NCBI GenBank assembly: GCA_030653985.1
Contig: JAURYJ010000021.1
Coordinates: 61,152 to 125,151, forward strand
Source: Methylobacter sp.
GTDB taxonomy: Bacteria > Pseudomonadota > Gammaproteobacteria > Methylococcales > Methylomonadaceae
Length of the DNA: 64,000 nt
Direction: 5' to 3'
Both the position numbers and the translations under genes were made by a program. A model generated the notes under the pieces. It saw nothing but the letters and a program-made list of their open reading frames with translations, was not told the origin of the DNA and made no database searches. Below are positions 29,845-39,452 of the stretch, one piece after another. The first letter of the stretch is position 1. Each line of letters opens with the position of its first letter.

Positions 29845-30355
29845 GCGATGCCGCTCAGGGCGAGGATGTAAGCGGCTCAATTCAGTAGTGCCCCACTATC
29901 TTCGATATTCGTTTAAATTTGTTTAGCAAAACAAGCCCCCTGTTGGTAAAATTTTGTCAACGGTAAAAGCCTTATCCCCATCCCAAAATATTTACACGGC
30001 AATAAGTCTATAACTTGTCTCTATCTACCGAAAGGTATGGATGTGAAGCCGGTTGAGGCTGGTTTCAAGATGAGGCGCGAGTCGGACAACGTCGGGCAGT
30101 CAGTCGTATTTGGGCACAAAAAGGCACTCGCCCCGTATTGTTCAACAGTAACCATTTACAGCGGCTTATATTTTTGGCGGCGTATGCCCTAAGAATAGCA
30201 AAACCGCAGGCTTGATCATGCCAAAACCAATACTGAAGCTATGCATTCTCTATACTCCCGTCAGTGGGCATCATTACCTGGTTTTTACCCAGACTTTCGA
30301 TGTTGACTGTAATAATGAATGTGTTCACCGTATCAATCTCTAAAAGGAAGCAGTG

Positions 30356-33280
30356 ATGAGTTATTGGGATTCCCAGACAATGGGACTGATCTACCTGGTC
30401 TACGGTCTGGCTTTTTTCGTGCTGGGTGTGGCTGCCTTGATGCTGCCCAAGCACAATACGACGTGGTACCACTTCGCCCCGCAGTTATCACTGCTGGCCG
30501 TATTCGGCATTCTACACGGCATCGTGGAGTTTATTGAACTGCAGAAACTTAGCCATTCAGCCGAGTGGTTAACTGAGCTAAGCCGTTTGTTGCTGGCCGC
30601 TTCCAATCTGTCGTTACTGGAGTTTGGTCGGCGCACCTGGATAGCTATTTCGGGATCGCCCCGTCTGTCTGCGCCTTGGGTGTACGGCATTACGATCCTC
30701 GGGGTGGTCATGCTGTCGCAATGGACAAGCGACCCCTTTATCGGTCTGGCGATAGGAGCGCGTTGGTTTATCGGCGCTCCGGCTGCGATGCTAACCGGTC
30801 TGGCACTGTTCGCCGTCCAGCGGAAAATAAAAACAACCGGCCGCAATGCCAACTGGCTGCACCTGGTTGCGCTGGCATACATCGGCTACAGCGTGCTTAA
30901 CCTGGTTCCGTTACAGAGCGACCCGTATCTACCCTCATGGCTACCAACACACGCGAGCTTCCTCGCGTTGTTTGATATTCCCATCCAGTTGTTGCGCACG
31001 CTGTGCGCAGTGGCGGCAACCTTTGGCTTAGTGTCACTGGTACGACTAGCCGGTGATAACTGCCAAGTGGACGCTACCATCTTCGAGTCGCATGAACCGA
31101 TAGTCATCACCGATGCCAATTCGGTCATTTTACGCATCAACAAAGCCTTTACCGCCTCCACCGGCTACACTGTCGAGGAGGTGGTAGGCCGTAAAATAAA
31201 CCTGCTCAAATCAGGACGCCATGACCACGCCTTTTATGTGGCGATGCGGGAAAGCATCGATCAAACCGAAACCTGGCACGGGGAAATATGGGATCGGCGT
31301 AAGAATGGCGAAATCTTTCTCAACCAGTTAACTATCTCTGCGGTAAAAGATGCCGCCGGTACAGTCATTTATTACGTTGGCATGTATATTGACATCACCG
31401 AACATAAAAAAACACAGCAACTATTACAGGATAAAGAGCAGATGTTATCCGAAGCGCAACGCGTCGGCCATGTTGGCAGCTGGTCTATGGATTTGGCAAC
31501 CGGTTATCTTAGCTGGTCGGAAGAATTGTATCGAATTTATGGCGTTACACCGGAGACATTCGGACACTCCGAGCAAGCATTTTTCAATTTGATTCATCCC
31601 GCTGACCATGCTTCGATGAAAATGTGGCTCAGTGACTGCAAGTCCGGGAAGGGATGGCAGGAACTGGATTTCCGTATTATTCGGTCGGACGGCAGCGTTC
31701 GTTTTATTCGCGGTAGCGGCGGATTGCAAGGCGATGAAATGAACAATCCGCTACGCATCGTCGGAGTCTCGCAGGACATCACCGCGCGCAAACGCATGGA
31801 AGATGAGCTGAAATCCAGCGAGGCCACATTCCGTTCGATTATCGAGGTTTCCCCGGTGCCGATGGTGTTGGATGATGAGCGGCTTAACGTTACCTTTCTG
31901 AATCCGGCGTTTGTGCAAACCTTTGGTTACAATTTTAATGATATCCCGACCATAGCCGACTGGTGGCTAAAAGCCTGTCCTGACCCGGACTATCGACAGT
32001 GGGCCAAGGATGCTTGGTACACGGCACTGAAAAAATCCAAAGAGGAACAATCCGACTTTCCGCCTATGGAAGTCGCTATTCACTGCAAGAACAACAACAT
32101 TAAAACGGTATTGGTATCTGTCACTGCTGTTTATCATAATTCTGCTAATTTATATTTGGTCATACTGTATGACATTACTCAACGCAAACAATTTGAAGCC
32201 AAGCTCAACGCCATTTTTAATGCGGCAGCGGAAGGTATTATCACTATGGATATAGCAGGCAATATCGTATCGGCTAATACTGCAGTAGAGACTATTTTCG
32301 GTTATAAACCGGAAGAGCTGCTGGGTTGCAGTATTAACACACTCATGCCGTCATCACCAAGACTCATAAATGATGGCGGTTTGCCTCCTACCATGCAATC
32401 TGCCGGACAAATTCGGGAGATTGAAGGCCTACATAAAAACGGTTCTGCGGTGCCCCTGGATTTATCCGTGGCAGAATTTTCAATCGATAATACGCAATAT
32501 TTTACCCATATTGTGCGCGATGTGAGTTTGCGTAAATATCAGGAGCAACAAGACAAAGCGCATCTTGACGAACTCGCCCATGTCACTCGTCTCGGACTGA
32601 TGGGTGAAATGGCTTCGGGCATTGCTCATGAAGTCAACCAACCTTTGACCGCGATTTCCAGCTATACGCAAGTGAGTTTAAACCTTGTTAACACCGAGAA
32701 TCCTGATCTGGTAAAACTCACCGAGATCTTATCCAAAACTCAGCAACAGGCTTTAAGAGCAGGAAAAATAATTCATCGGATGAGGGAGTTTGTTAAATCT
32801 CATGCGAAACATCGTTCAACCGTCGACATGAATAGTTTGATTCATAATACTGTCGATATGTGTATTGCCGAGCTTAAACAGAGCGGTATAGCGTTGACAG
32901 TTGAACTGGAACCTAATCTGCCGTCTGTCTATGTCGATCATATTCAAATTGAACAGGTGCTCATCAATCTGGTCCGAAACAGCATTGATGCCTTAAAAAG
33001 TTTACCCGCAAGACAACCGCGTCAATTAAGCATCCACAGTCACTTGGTTCCCAACCAAGGCATAAGCGTCAGGGTGAAAGATAATGGACCGGGGCTTGAT
33101 AAAGACCAACAACAAAAAATATCAACGCCTTTTTACACCACCAAGACAAACGGCATGGGTATGGGGCTATCCATCAGTCGCTCACTGATCGAAGCCCATG
33201 AAGGTACGTTACACTTCAACAGCGGACAAGGGAAAGGCACGACTTTTTATTTTACATTACCGATAGAAGAGAACCGTTGA
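30356..33280 (+). CDS. Membrane-bound multi-PAS sensor histidine kinase (FixL-like core), orphan
   Basis: The start is the ATG at 30356, 6 nt after AAGGAAG; a GTG directly before it is also in frame. The 974-residue product has an N-terminal membrane module of about seven hydrophobic helices (10-235), then four PAS domains (about 240-355, 368-480, 490-612, 616-725), a HisKA domain with the phospho-acceptor in GIAHEVNQPL (His about 758) and a HATPase domain with NLVRNSIDAL, VKDNGPGL and GMGMGLSISRSLIEAHEG. The fourth PAS resembles the haem PAS of FixL but has Asn where FixL has the haem-binding His (RLINDGG against RxxHDxY), so haem binding is doubtful. No response regulator gene lies nearby; the signal is unknown. 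Confidence 0.9.
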   Translation: MSYWDSQTMGLIYLVYGLAFFVLGVAALMLPKHNTTWYHFAPQLSLLAVFGILHGIVEFIELQKLSHSAEWLTELSRLLLAASNLSLLEFGRRTWIAISGSPRLSAPWVYGITILGVVMLSQWTSDPFIGLAIGARWFIGAPAAMLTGLALFAVQRKIKTTGRNANWLHLVALAYIGYSVLNLVPLQSDPYLPSWLPTHASFLALFDIPIQLLRTLCAVAATFGLVSLVRLAGDNCQVDATIFESHEPIVITDANSVILRINKAFTASTGYTVEEVVGRKINLLKSGRHDHAFYVAMRESIDQTETWHGEIWDRRKNGEIFLNQLTISAVKDAAGTVIYYVGMYIDITEHKKTQQLLQDKEQMLSEAQRVGHVGSWSMDLATGYLSWSEELYRIYGVTPETFGHSEQAFFNLIHPADHASMKMWLSDCKSGKGWQELDFRIIRSDGSVRFIRGSGGLQGDEMNNPLRIVGVSQDITARKRMEDELKSSEATFRSIIEVSPVPMVLDDERLNVTFLNPAFVQTFGYNFNDIPTIADWWLKACPDPDYRQWAKDAWYTALKKSKEEQSDFPPMEVAIHCKNNNIKTVLVSVTAVYHNSANLYLVILYDITQRKQFEAKLNAIFNAAAEGIITMDIAGNIVSANTAVETIFGYKPEELLGCSINTLMPSSPRLINDGGLPPTMQSAGQIREIEGLHKNGSAVPLDLSVAEFSIDNTQYFTHIVRDVSLRKYQEQQDKAHLDELAHVTRLGLMGEMASGIAHEVNQPLTAISSYTQVSLNLVNTENPDLVKLTEILSKTQQQALRAGKIIHRMREFVKSHAKHRSTVDMNSLIHNTVDMCIAELKQSGIALTVELEPNLPSVYVDHIQIEQVLINLVRNSIDALKSLPARQPRQLSIHSHLVPNQGISVRVKDNGPGLDKDQQQKISTPFYTTKTNGMGMGLSISRSLIEAHEGTLHFNSGQGKGTTFYFTLPIEENR

Positions 33281-33282
33281 TC

Positions 33283-33467
33283 AGCAATAGACCTCTTTCC
33301 TAAATAGTTTAATAGTTTGTGTAGGCAGGAATAAGGCTACCCAAGCGTAGCGCCTGGTAGCGTTTCCAGCACATTCCAGAGCGCCGGAAACACCGGTTCT
33401 CGCTATCGTTTGAACTGGCTTATTCCTGCCTACGTAGCTGTATATTTAGGAAAGATCTCTATTGCTT
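33283..33467. mobile_element. MITE-like element with long imperfect inverted arms
   Basis: The left arm (33283-33337) and the right arm (33418-33467) are inverted copies with matching blocks AGCAATAGA, CTTTCCTAAATA (33294-33305 against 33443-33454) and TAGGCAGGAATAAG. A GTTTCC/GGAAAC stem lies in the centre. The whole could fold as one cruciform of about 185 bp. It starts 3 bp after the kinase stop. No coding frame lies inside. The stretch from 33468 to 33700 shows nothing recognisable. Confidence 0.65.
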
Positions 33468-33700
33468 ATTGATAGGGATTTAGAGCAGGTGTTGATGTGA
33501 TGGAGAGCAAACGTAGTATGGGCAAAGCGATAAGCATGGCCATCAATTAAAGGGTATCGGCATTGCAAGAGTGATTGCCGAGATAGCGCAAAAATAGCCG
33601 CTTTGGCATAACGTGGCTGTGTAGCCGAGAAATACAGGCACTTCCGTGTGCCGAACCCGCATCTGCCGTTTACGGACAGACGCTGGTCTCTATATCTCGT

Positions 33701-34843
33701 TTAGAAGTGGTAATGCGCACCCAAGCCGATATATTCCACCTTATCTTTATAAAATTGGCCGCTAGGCGTGTAGCCGTTATAGTATTCCGCCAGAACTTGA
33801 AGTTTTCGGCCTAATACCGTCAAATTTTCAAACTCAACACCTGCTCTGGCTGATACATCAGTACTCCAGTTATTTTCGTCATAATTCTTGATGTCAGCGG
33901 CAACAATAGGCCGCATTGACCCAAAATCTATACGCCAAGGGCTTCGAAACTCAATACCATATTGCGCCGACCAGACCTTAAGGTCTGCGGGTTCTCTGTG
34001 GAACAGCCCGCCGCCGCCGCCATACAAGCGCACGCCATAGGGAAGCTCATAAGACAGTTTTAAATCCGCACCTTCGTAACTGAGGTTCACCCGTTCGAAT
34101 TTAGTATTTATCTTGCGCAGCAGAAATTCGTCGCCAAGATGTGAACTTTGGTGATAAATACGGCCAAACGCGGAGAACTGACCGACGCGTGCACTTGAAT
34201 AGATTGCTGCAATAAAATCGGTATTGACCAGATCCGACGATGAAGCACCCAAATTGAAGTCACTAAAGACTCCGGCTTGCAGTCCTGTTTCCCATTGTGC
34301 CGTAGATTTTCCGAAGTTACTGCGGTAGAAGGGTATCGTTTCACCGAAGCTGACAGAGCCTATATCTCGGCCATCAAAATTGTCGCTCTGGTAATTGCGG
34401 TAAGCCGCAGAGAAATGAGCCCAGCGTGTATCTGCCAATAACGGCTTGAATAAATGCCCATTGGGTAGAAGTCCTGTTGGTAATATGACTGATTCAGTGA
34501 CTGAGGTAGTCCCATCATCGGAAACCTGAACAGCGGTTAAGGTGTTGTCCGTAGGCAGTTGGCTAGTGGTTTCCGCTGTCTTTACCGAATTAACACCAGG
34601 AATTTCCCATAATAACTGTACCGCTTTGGCTCTGTCAGCATCTTCCAGGCCAGCGACCGGCAAGATAATTACGCCATCTTTCACCGTTACCGGTATTTCA
34701 AGCTTTAAATTTTGTTTTAACGCGCCAGCGGCGTAACCGGCAATATAAGCGTCATCCGACGGTCCGGCATAAGCTAAAGATGTCGACGCCAGCATAACGG
34801 CCAGAACAGCCGTAAACCGTAAAGAAACCATTATATTATTCAC
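33701..34843 (-). CDS. Exported protein: BON-like lead plus DUF1207-like outer-membrane beta-barrel
   Basis: A 380-residue protein with a signal peptide ending AYAGP near residue 26. Residues 30-100 (ALKQNLKLEIPVTVKDGVIILPVAGLEDADRAKAVQLLWEIPGVNSV) look like a BON-type alpha-beta unit. From about residue 125 on (LLPNGHLFKPLLADTRWAHFSAAYRNY) it resembles DUF1207 proteins, with alternating strands and a C-terminal Phe (GLGAHYHF) typical of outer-membrane barrels. Its start overlaps the end of the BON lipoprotein gene by 8 bp, so the two are co-translated. Barrel assignment is inferred; a substrate is unknown. Confidence 0.75.
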   Translation of the reverse strand: MNNIMVSLRFTAVLAVMLASTSLAYAGPSDDAYIAGYAAGALKQNLKLEIPVTVKDGVIILPVAGLEDADRAKAVQLLWEIPGVNSVKTAETTSQLPTDNTLTAVQVSDDGTTSVTESVILPTGLLPNGHLFKPLLADTRWAHFSAAYRNYQSDNFDGRDIGSVSFGETIPFYRSNFGKSTAQWETGLQAGVFSDFNLGASSSDLVNTDFIAAIYSSARVGQFSAFGRIYHQSSHLGDEFLLRKINTKFERVNLSYEGADLKLSYELPYGVRLYGGGGGLFHREPADLKVWSAQYGIEFRSPWRIDFGSMRPIVAADIKNYDENNWSTDVSARAGVEFENLTVLGRKLQVLAEYYNGYTPSGQFYKDKVEYIGLGAHYHF

Positions 34844-35435
34844 CCGTTGTACTGGTATTGACAGTCAGATCAGATTGTACTGATTGCACATTTTCCTGGC
34901 TACCGGCTACTTCCATCGCTCTGACGATGTTTTTCTCGGAATCCACTGAGCCGCTCAGCTTCACGACGCCTTTATCCGTAGTCACTTCGATATGAGATGA
35001 GTAAAGAAAGGGGTCATTTAAAATGGCTGTCTTAACCTTTGTGGTAATAACCGAGTCATCAATGTATTTTCCAGCAGTTTCGGCTTTATCCACAACTGAC
35101 TCTTTTGCACCTTCAATTTGTTCTACTGCTTTTTCTGTCGCCTGATCAAGTTCTTTTCCAGCTTTTTCTAACACGCCTTTAGAGGTGTCAGTTGACTCAT
35201 TGATGTATTCTCCGACTTCGTCGGCTTTTTTATCCAATGACTCCTTTGCTGCTTCAATTTTTATTTCTGCTTTCTCAGTCGCTTGTTCAATCTTCTGCTC
35301 AGCATTTTCAGCGGCACGATCAATTTTTTGCCCTGTCTTTTCTGCTGTGCCTTCTTGTTGGCAACCCACCAACCCGAGTACAGCGGATAAACAGGTAATG
35401 ACAAGAACTCTATCGACTAAAACTGTTGTTTTCAT
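34836..35435 (-). CDS. Lipoprotein with helical repeats and C-terminal BON domain
   Basis: A 199-residue lipoprotein with lipobox LVGC (Cys25). Residues 28-125 are charged heptad-like repeats (AAENAEQKIEQATEKAEIKIEAAKES...), resembling late-embryogenesis or YtxH-type stress proteins, likely a long helix. A BON domain follows (about 130-195: YIDDSVITTKVKTAIL, VTTDKGVVKLSGSVDS). It is a longer paralogue of the lipoprotein at 20443. It is first in a two-gene operon with the outer-membrane protein. A role in envelope or osmotic stress is suggested by the family. Confidence 0.88.
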   Translation of the reverse strand: MKTTVLVDRVLVITCLSAVLGLVGCQQEGTAEKTGQKIDRAAENAEQKIEQATEKAEIKIEAAKESLDKKADEVGEYINESTDTSKGVLEKAGKELDQATEKAVEQIEGAKESVVDKAETAGKYIDDSVITTKVKTAILNDPFLYSSHIEVTTDKGVVKLSGSVDSEKNIVRAMEVAGSQENVQSVQSDLTVNTSTTGE

Positions 35436-35484
35436 AATTATTCCTTAAGAAATTGATTTTTTAAAAGTGAATCAAGTGGCACAG

Positions 35485-35566
35485 TGACTATTACCTTAGG
35501 TAACTCGCAATAAATAAAATACCCCCGTAGCGGTTTATTTTTGCGTCTTGCCTGACTATTACCTTA
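35485..35566. promoter_or_regulatory. 14-bp direct repeat upstream of the BON lipoprotein operon
   Basis: TGACTATTACCTTA occurs at 35485-35498 and again at 35553-35566, 68 bp apart start to start, 50 and 118 bp upstream of the minus-strand start at 35435. Spacing close to six or seven helical turns would suit a DNA-binding regulator, but a simple duplication is equally possible. The rest of the 35436-35926 gap holds only the palindrome at 35850. Confidence 0.45.
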
Positions 35567-35849
35567 AGAGAAAAATAAATCTCTCTTTAAAAAGATAATA
35601 AAGTAACTTGCTTAAAATTCGTTTGATTTATAACAATGAAACCAGAAGCTGTCTGTACGGTATCGTACATAAGATCTAATTGGTTGCCAGATGAATTACC
35701 TCGACCTAAAGGCCATCGCTATATTTATCACCCATTTACCCTATCGAACACGACTTCGATTATTTTTTGTAATAGAGTTATAAACAATAGCCAACAATTA
35801 TGGCAATATTGATTCATCACCCCAAACGGTGAAAGCAAACCCTTGCAGA

Positions 35850-35902
35850 GGCGAATTCATTCGCCCAAGCGTGAGATGCCGACCCAATAGGGCGAATGAA
35901 TT
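35850..35902. repeat. Palindromic repeat upstream of treS
   Basis: AATTCATTCGCCC on the left arm (within 35850-35866) and GGGCGAATGAATT (35890-35902) are inverted copies. The left arm is itself palindromic (GGCGAATTCATTCGCC). It resembles the core of the 29713-29768 repeat and ends 25 bp before the treS start. Confidence 0.65.
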
Positions 35903-35926
35903 TGTTCCTACAGGAAAGAGAAAACC

Positions 35927-38900
35927 ATGAACGAAACAAAATCCAACGAAATAAAAAAACCGCTCGTGGACAACACACCATGGATGGAAGACCCGCTCTG
36001 GTTTAAAGATGCCGTTATTTACGAACTGCATATCAAAGCTTTTTTTGACAGTGACAACAATGGCACTGGGGATTTCGCCGGCTTGATCCAGAAGCTCGAT
36101 TATCTTCAGAACCTAGGGGTAAACACGCTCTGGTTGTTACCTTTCTACCCTTCGCCTATGCGCGACGATGGTTATGATATAGCCGACTATCGCAACATCC
36201 ATCCCGAGTACGGCACCATGGCCGATTTCAAGCAATTCATGAAGGAAGCGCACCGCCGCAGTTTCAAGGTCATCACCGAACTGGTCATCAATCACACTTC
36301 CGATCAGCATTCGTGGTTTCAAGCGGCGCGCCGCGCACCTGCCGGATCGAACAAACGTGATTTTTACGTATGGAGCGATACCAAGCAGAAATTTCCCGAG
36401 ACGCGCATTATTTTCGAGGATACCGAGAAGTCTAACTGGACCTGGGACGATGAAGCCCATGCCTATTACTGGCATCGTTTCTTTTCCCATCAACCGGATC
36501 TCAACTTTAATAACCCGCAGGTGGTCAAAGCGGTTATCAAATTGATGCGCTTTTGGCTGGATCAGGGTGTCGACGGTATGCGTCTGGATGCTATCCCCTA
36601 TCTGTGTGTACAAGAGGGAACCCAAAACGAAAATCTGCCGGAAACCCACGCCGTGATCAAACAAATGCGTGCAGTGATCGATGCGCATTACCCTCACTGC
36701 GTATTTCTCGCCGAAGTCAATCAGTGGCCGGAAGACGTGCGCGACTATTTCAGTGACGGCGATGAATGTCAAATGGCTTATCATTTTCCGTTGATGCCGC
36801 GAATGTACATGGCTATCGCCCAGGAAGATCGTCATCCAATCGTCGACATCATGCGCCAGACTCCGGCTATTCCGGAAACCTGCCAATGGGCCATTTTTCT
36901 GCGCAATCACGACGAACTTACCCTGGAGATGGTTACTGACAAAGAACGTGATTACATGTACCAGATGTATGTCGGTGATCCACGCGCACGCTTGAATGTC
37001 GGCATTCGGCGCCGATTGGCACCGCTAATGGACAATGAGATAGACAAAATCAAGCTGATGAACAGTTTACTGCTGTCGATGCCGGGTTCGCCCATTATCT
37101 ATTACGGCGACGAAATCGGCATGGGTGACAATTTCTTTCTCGGTGACCGTAATGGCGTACGTACACCCATGCAATGGAGTCCGGACCGTAATGCCGGCTT
37201 TTCGCGCGCCGATCCGCAACGCCTGTATCTGCCGCCTATCATGGATACGGTGTATGGCTACGAATCAGTCAATGTGGAGGCGCAGTTACGTGATAGGGCC
37301 TCACTGCTGAACTGGATGCAGCGTGTGCTGGCGTTGCGTAAAAATCACCAGGCATTCGGTCGCGGGACACTGGTTTTTTTGCATCCCGGAAATCGCAAGA
37401 TACTGGCCTATTTCAGAGTATACCAAGACGACATTATTTTGTGCGTTGCCAACCTGTCGCGTGCCGCACAAGCGGTCGAGCTTGATCTTTCCGCTTATAA
37501 GGGCTGCGTGCCAGTGGAATTGATGGGCCGCGCCGCTTTTCCGCCTATTGGCGAATTGCCCTATCTGCTTACTTTGCCCGGCTATAACTACTATTGGTTC
37601 CGGCTGGCAAATAGCGAAGAAGTTCCGGCGTGGCATGAGCAACATCTATTACCGGAGGAATTGCCGATGCTGGTGCTGTTCGATGGTTGGCATAGCTTTT
37701 TCCGTCATCAACTTGAATCCTGGCGTATTGCGATGGCGGAAAAGGCGCGTACCCAGCTCGAAGCAGACGCATTGCCGCGTTTTGTCGCAGCGCAACGCTG
37801 GTATGGAGCCAAGGGCGAGGCGATAAAACGGGTGGTCATGGCCGACTATGCCGAGTGGGTCAATGCGGAGGATAAATGGCTGGTAGCCCTGTTCGCTATT
37901 GAAGGCACCGGAGGACAGCCGCTTATCTGTTTTTTGCCCCTCGCACTCGCGTGGGAGAATGGCAACGAAGAACATCTGCACGCGATGTCGCCGGTCACCG
38001 TTGCCAAAGTGCGCCAGCAGTCTCAAGTTGGCATCCTGGGAGATGCCTTTGCTGACGGGGCATTTTGTCGGGCGGTGGTTGAGGCCATCGGCGCACGTCA
38101 AACACTAGCCTGCCAACACGGCACTATTCGCTTTTCCCCCACCGACGCTTTCGCTGCACTCGACGGGCAGACCTTGGCCAAGCTACCGGTACGACCAAGC
38201 AGCATCCAGGGCAGCAATACCGCAGTGGTGCTGGGTGAACAGTTATTCCTGAAAGGCTATCGGCATCTGCACATCGGTGCACGCCCGGAATTTGAGATCG
38301 GACGTTTTCTAACCGACGTGGCGAAATTCCCCAATACCGTGTCAGCGCTCGGTGTCGTCGAGTATCAAGGCAGCGACGGCAGCAACATGACGCTTGCGTT
38401 ACTCCAGAGCCATATCGAAAACCAGGGCGACTGCTGGAGCTACACCCTGGATTACCTGGGGCGATTCCTGGAAGAATGCCGCAGCGCAGTCGAACCGGCG
38501 GCAGAAGCGCATAGCGCCTATCTGCTGCTCATGCGCACGCTAGGTCAGCGTACCGGCGAACTGCACAATGCGCTGGCTAAGGCGACCGGGGATTGTGGCT
38601 TCGATCCCGAAGCGGTTACCGACACCGATCTTGCAGACTGGGTACAGCAGGTGCAGGCAGAGGCGGCAACCACGCTGGACCTGCTGGAACAGCAAATGGA
38701 AGGGCTTGCCGGGACGGCTCGCGAGTCAGCGCAACTCTTGCTCACGCAACGCAATACCCTTAAGGATCGTCTCAACGCCTGCATTGGCGGACAGCTTAAC
38801 GCGGTCAAGACCCGCTACCACGGCGATTTTCATCTGGCACAAGTGCTGCTTACCCAGAATGATTTCGTGTTTACCGATTTTGAGGGTGAACCGGCACGCC

Positions 38901-39265
38901 CGTTTGCCCAGCGTTGCCGAAAACACTCGCCCTTGCGCGATGTGGCCGACATGCTGCGCTCATTCAACTATGCCGCCCACACCGCGCTTGGGCAGGTCAC
39001 CGCAGAACGACCCACGGATTTGGCAAAGTTTGAGCCTTGGGTCTGCGACTGGGAAGCCGAAGTCGGGCGCGTTTTCCTCGCCGCTTATGCTGAAGCGGTA
39101 CACGGTCCCGGACTGCTCGCCGCGGATGCAGCGCTACGCGGCTTACTCGACCTGTTCCTGTTGGAAAAAATGCTTTACGAGCTGCGCTGCGAACTTGACG
39201 GCCGCCCGGATTGGATAAGCATTCCGCTACGCGGCATCCTGTCTCTATTGCTACCGGCGATCTAA
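35927..39265 (+). CDS. treS: Trehalose synthase / maltokinase fusion
   Basis: A 1112-residue fusion. The N-terminal GH13 part (about 20-560) interconverts maltose and trehalose: nucleophile Asp221 in GMRLDAIPYL, acid Glu263 in LAEVNQWPEDV and Asp329 in LRNHDELTL. The C-terminal part (about 590-1112) is a maltokinase (Pep2/Mak), with RYHGDFHLAQVLL around His965/Asp967 and the metal Asp in FTDFEGEPARP. It would turn maltose into maltose-1-phosphate, in many bacteria the donor for GlgE; no glgE lies in the window. Good AGGAAAGAG ribosome binding site. It leads the glucan cluster, with 187 bp before glgX. Confidence 0.95.
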   Translation: MNETKSNEIKKPLVDNTPWMEDPLWFKDAVIYELHIKAFFDSDNNGTGDFAGLIQKLDYLQNLGVNTLWLLPFYPSPMRDDGYDIADYRNIHPEYGTMADFKQFMKEAHRRSFKVITELVINHTSDQHSWFQAARRAPAGSNKRDFYVWSDTKQKFPETRIIFEDTEKSNWTWDDEAHAYYWHRFFSHQPDLNFNNPQVVKAVIKLMRFWLDQGVDGMRLDAIPYLCVQEGTQNENLPETHAVIKQMRAVIDAHYPHCVFLAEVNQWPEDVRDYFSDGDECQMAYHFPLMPRMYMAIAQEDRHPIVDIMRQTPAIPETCQWAIFLRNHDELTLEMVTDKERDYMYQMYVGDPRARLNVGIRRRLAPLMDNEIDKIKLMNSLLLSMPGSPIIYYGDEIGMGDNFFLGDRNGVRTPMQWSPDRNAGFSRADPQRLYLPPIMDTVYGYESVNVEAQLRDRASLLNWMQRVLALRKNHQAFGRGTLVFLHPGNRKILAYFRVYQDDIILCVANLSRAAQAVELDLSAYKGCVPVELMGRAAFPPIGELPYLLTLPGYNYYWFRLANSEEVPAWHEQHLLPEELPMLVLFDGWHSFFRHQLESWRIAMAEKARTQLEADALPRFVAAQRWYGAKGEAIKRVVMADYAEWVNAEDKWLVALFAIEGTGGQPLICFLPLALAWENGNEEHLHAMSPVTVAKVRQQSQVGILGDAFADGAFCRAVVEAIGARQTLACQHGTIRFSPTDAFAALDGQTLAKLPVRPSSIQGSNTAVVLGEQLFLKGYRHLHIGARPEFEIGRFLTDVAKFPNTVSALGVVEYQGSDGSNMTLALLQSHIENQGDCWSYTLDYLGRFLEECRSAVEPAAEAHSAYLLLMRTLGQRTGELHNALAKATGDCGFDPEAVTDTDLADWVQQVQAEAATTLDLLEQQMEGLAGTARESAQLLLTQRNTLKDRLNACIGGQLNAVKTRYHGDFHLAQVLLTQNDFVFTDFEGEPARPFAQRCRKHSPLRDVADMLRSFNYAAHTALGQVTAERPTDLAKFEPWVCDWEAEVGRVFLAAYAEAVHGPGLLAADAALRGLLDLFLLEKMLYELRCELDGRPDWISIPLRGILSLLLPAI

Positions 39266-39452
39266 CCAGCGCCATCAAATGCAATGGAACGCAGGTGACG
39301 CTGATGAATATGATAAACACAGATAATCTATTGAATCATAATGATCAGCGTCATCTGCGTTCTATTTTTGGCTGCTTAGTAGATTGTGATGGTTTATTTC
39401 TTGCCAGTTACCTTACAGTTAAACGTGAATTTTTCAAACCAAAGGACTCAAC

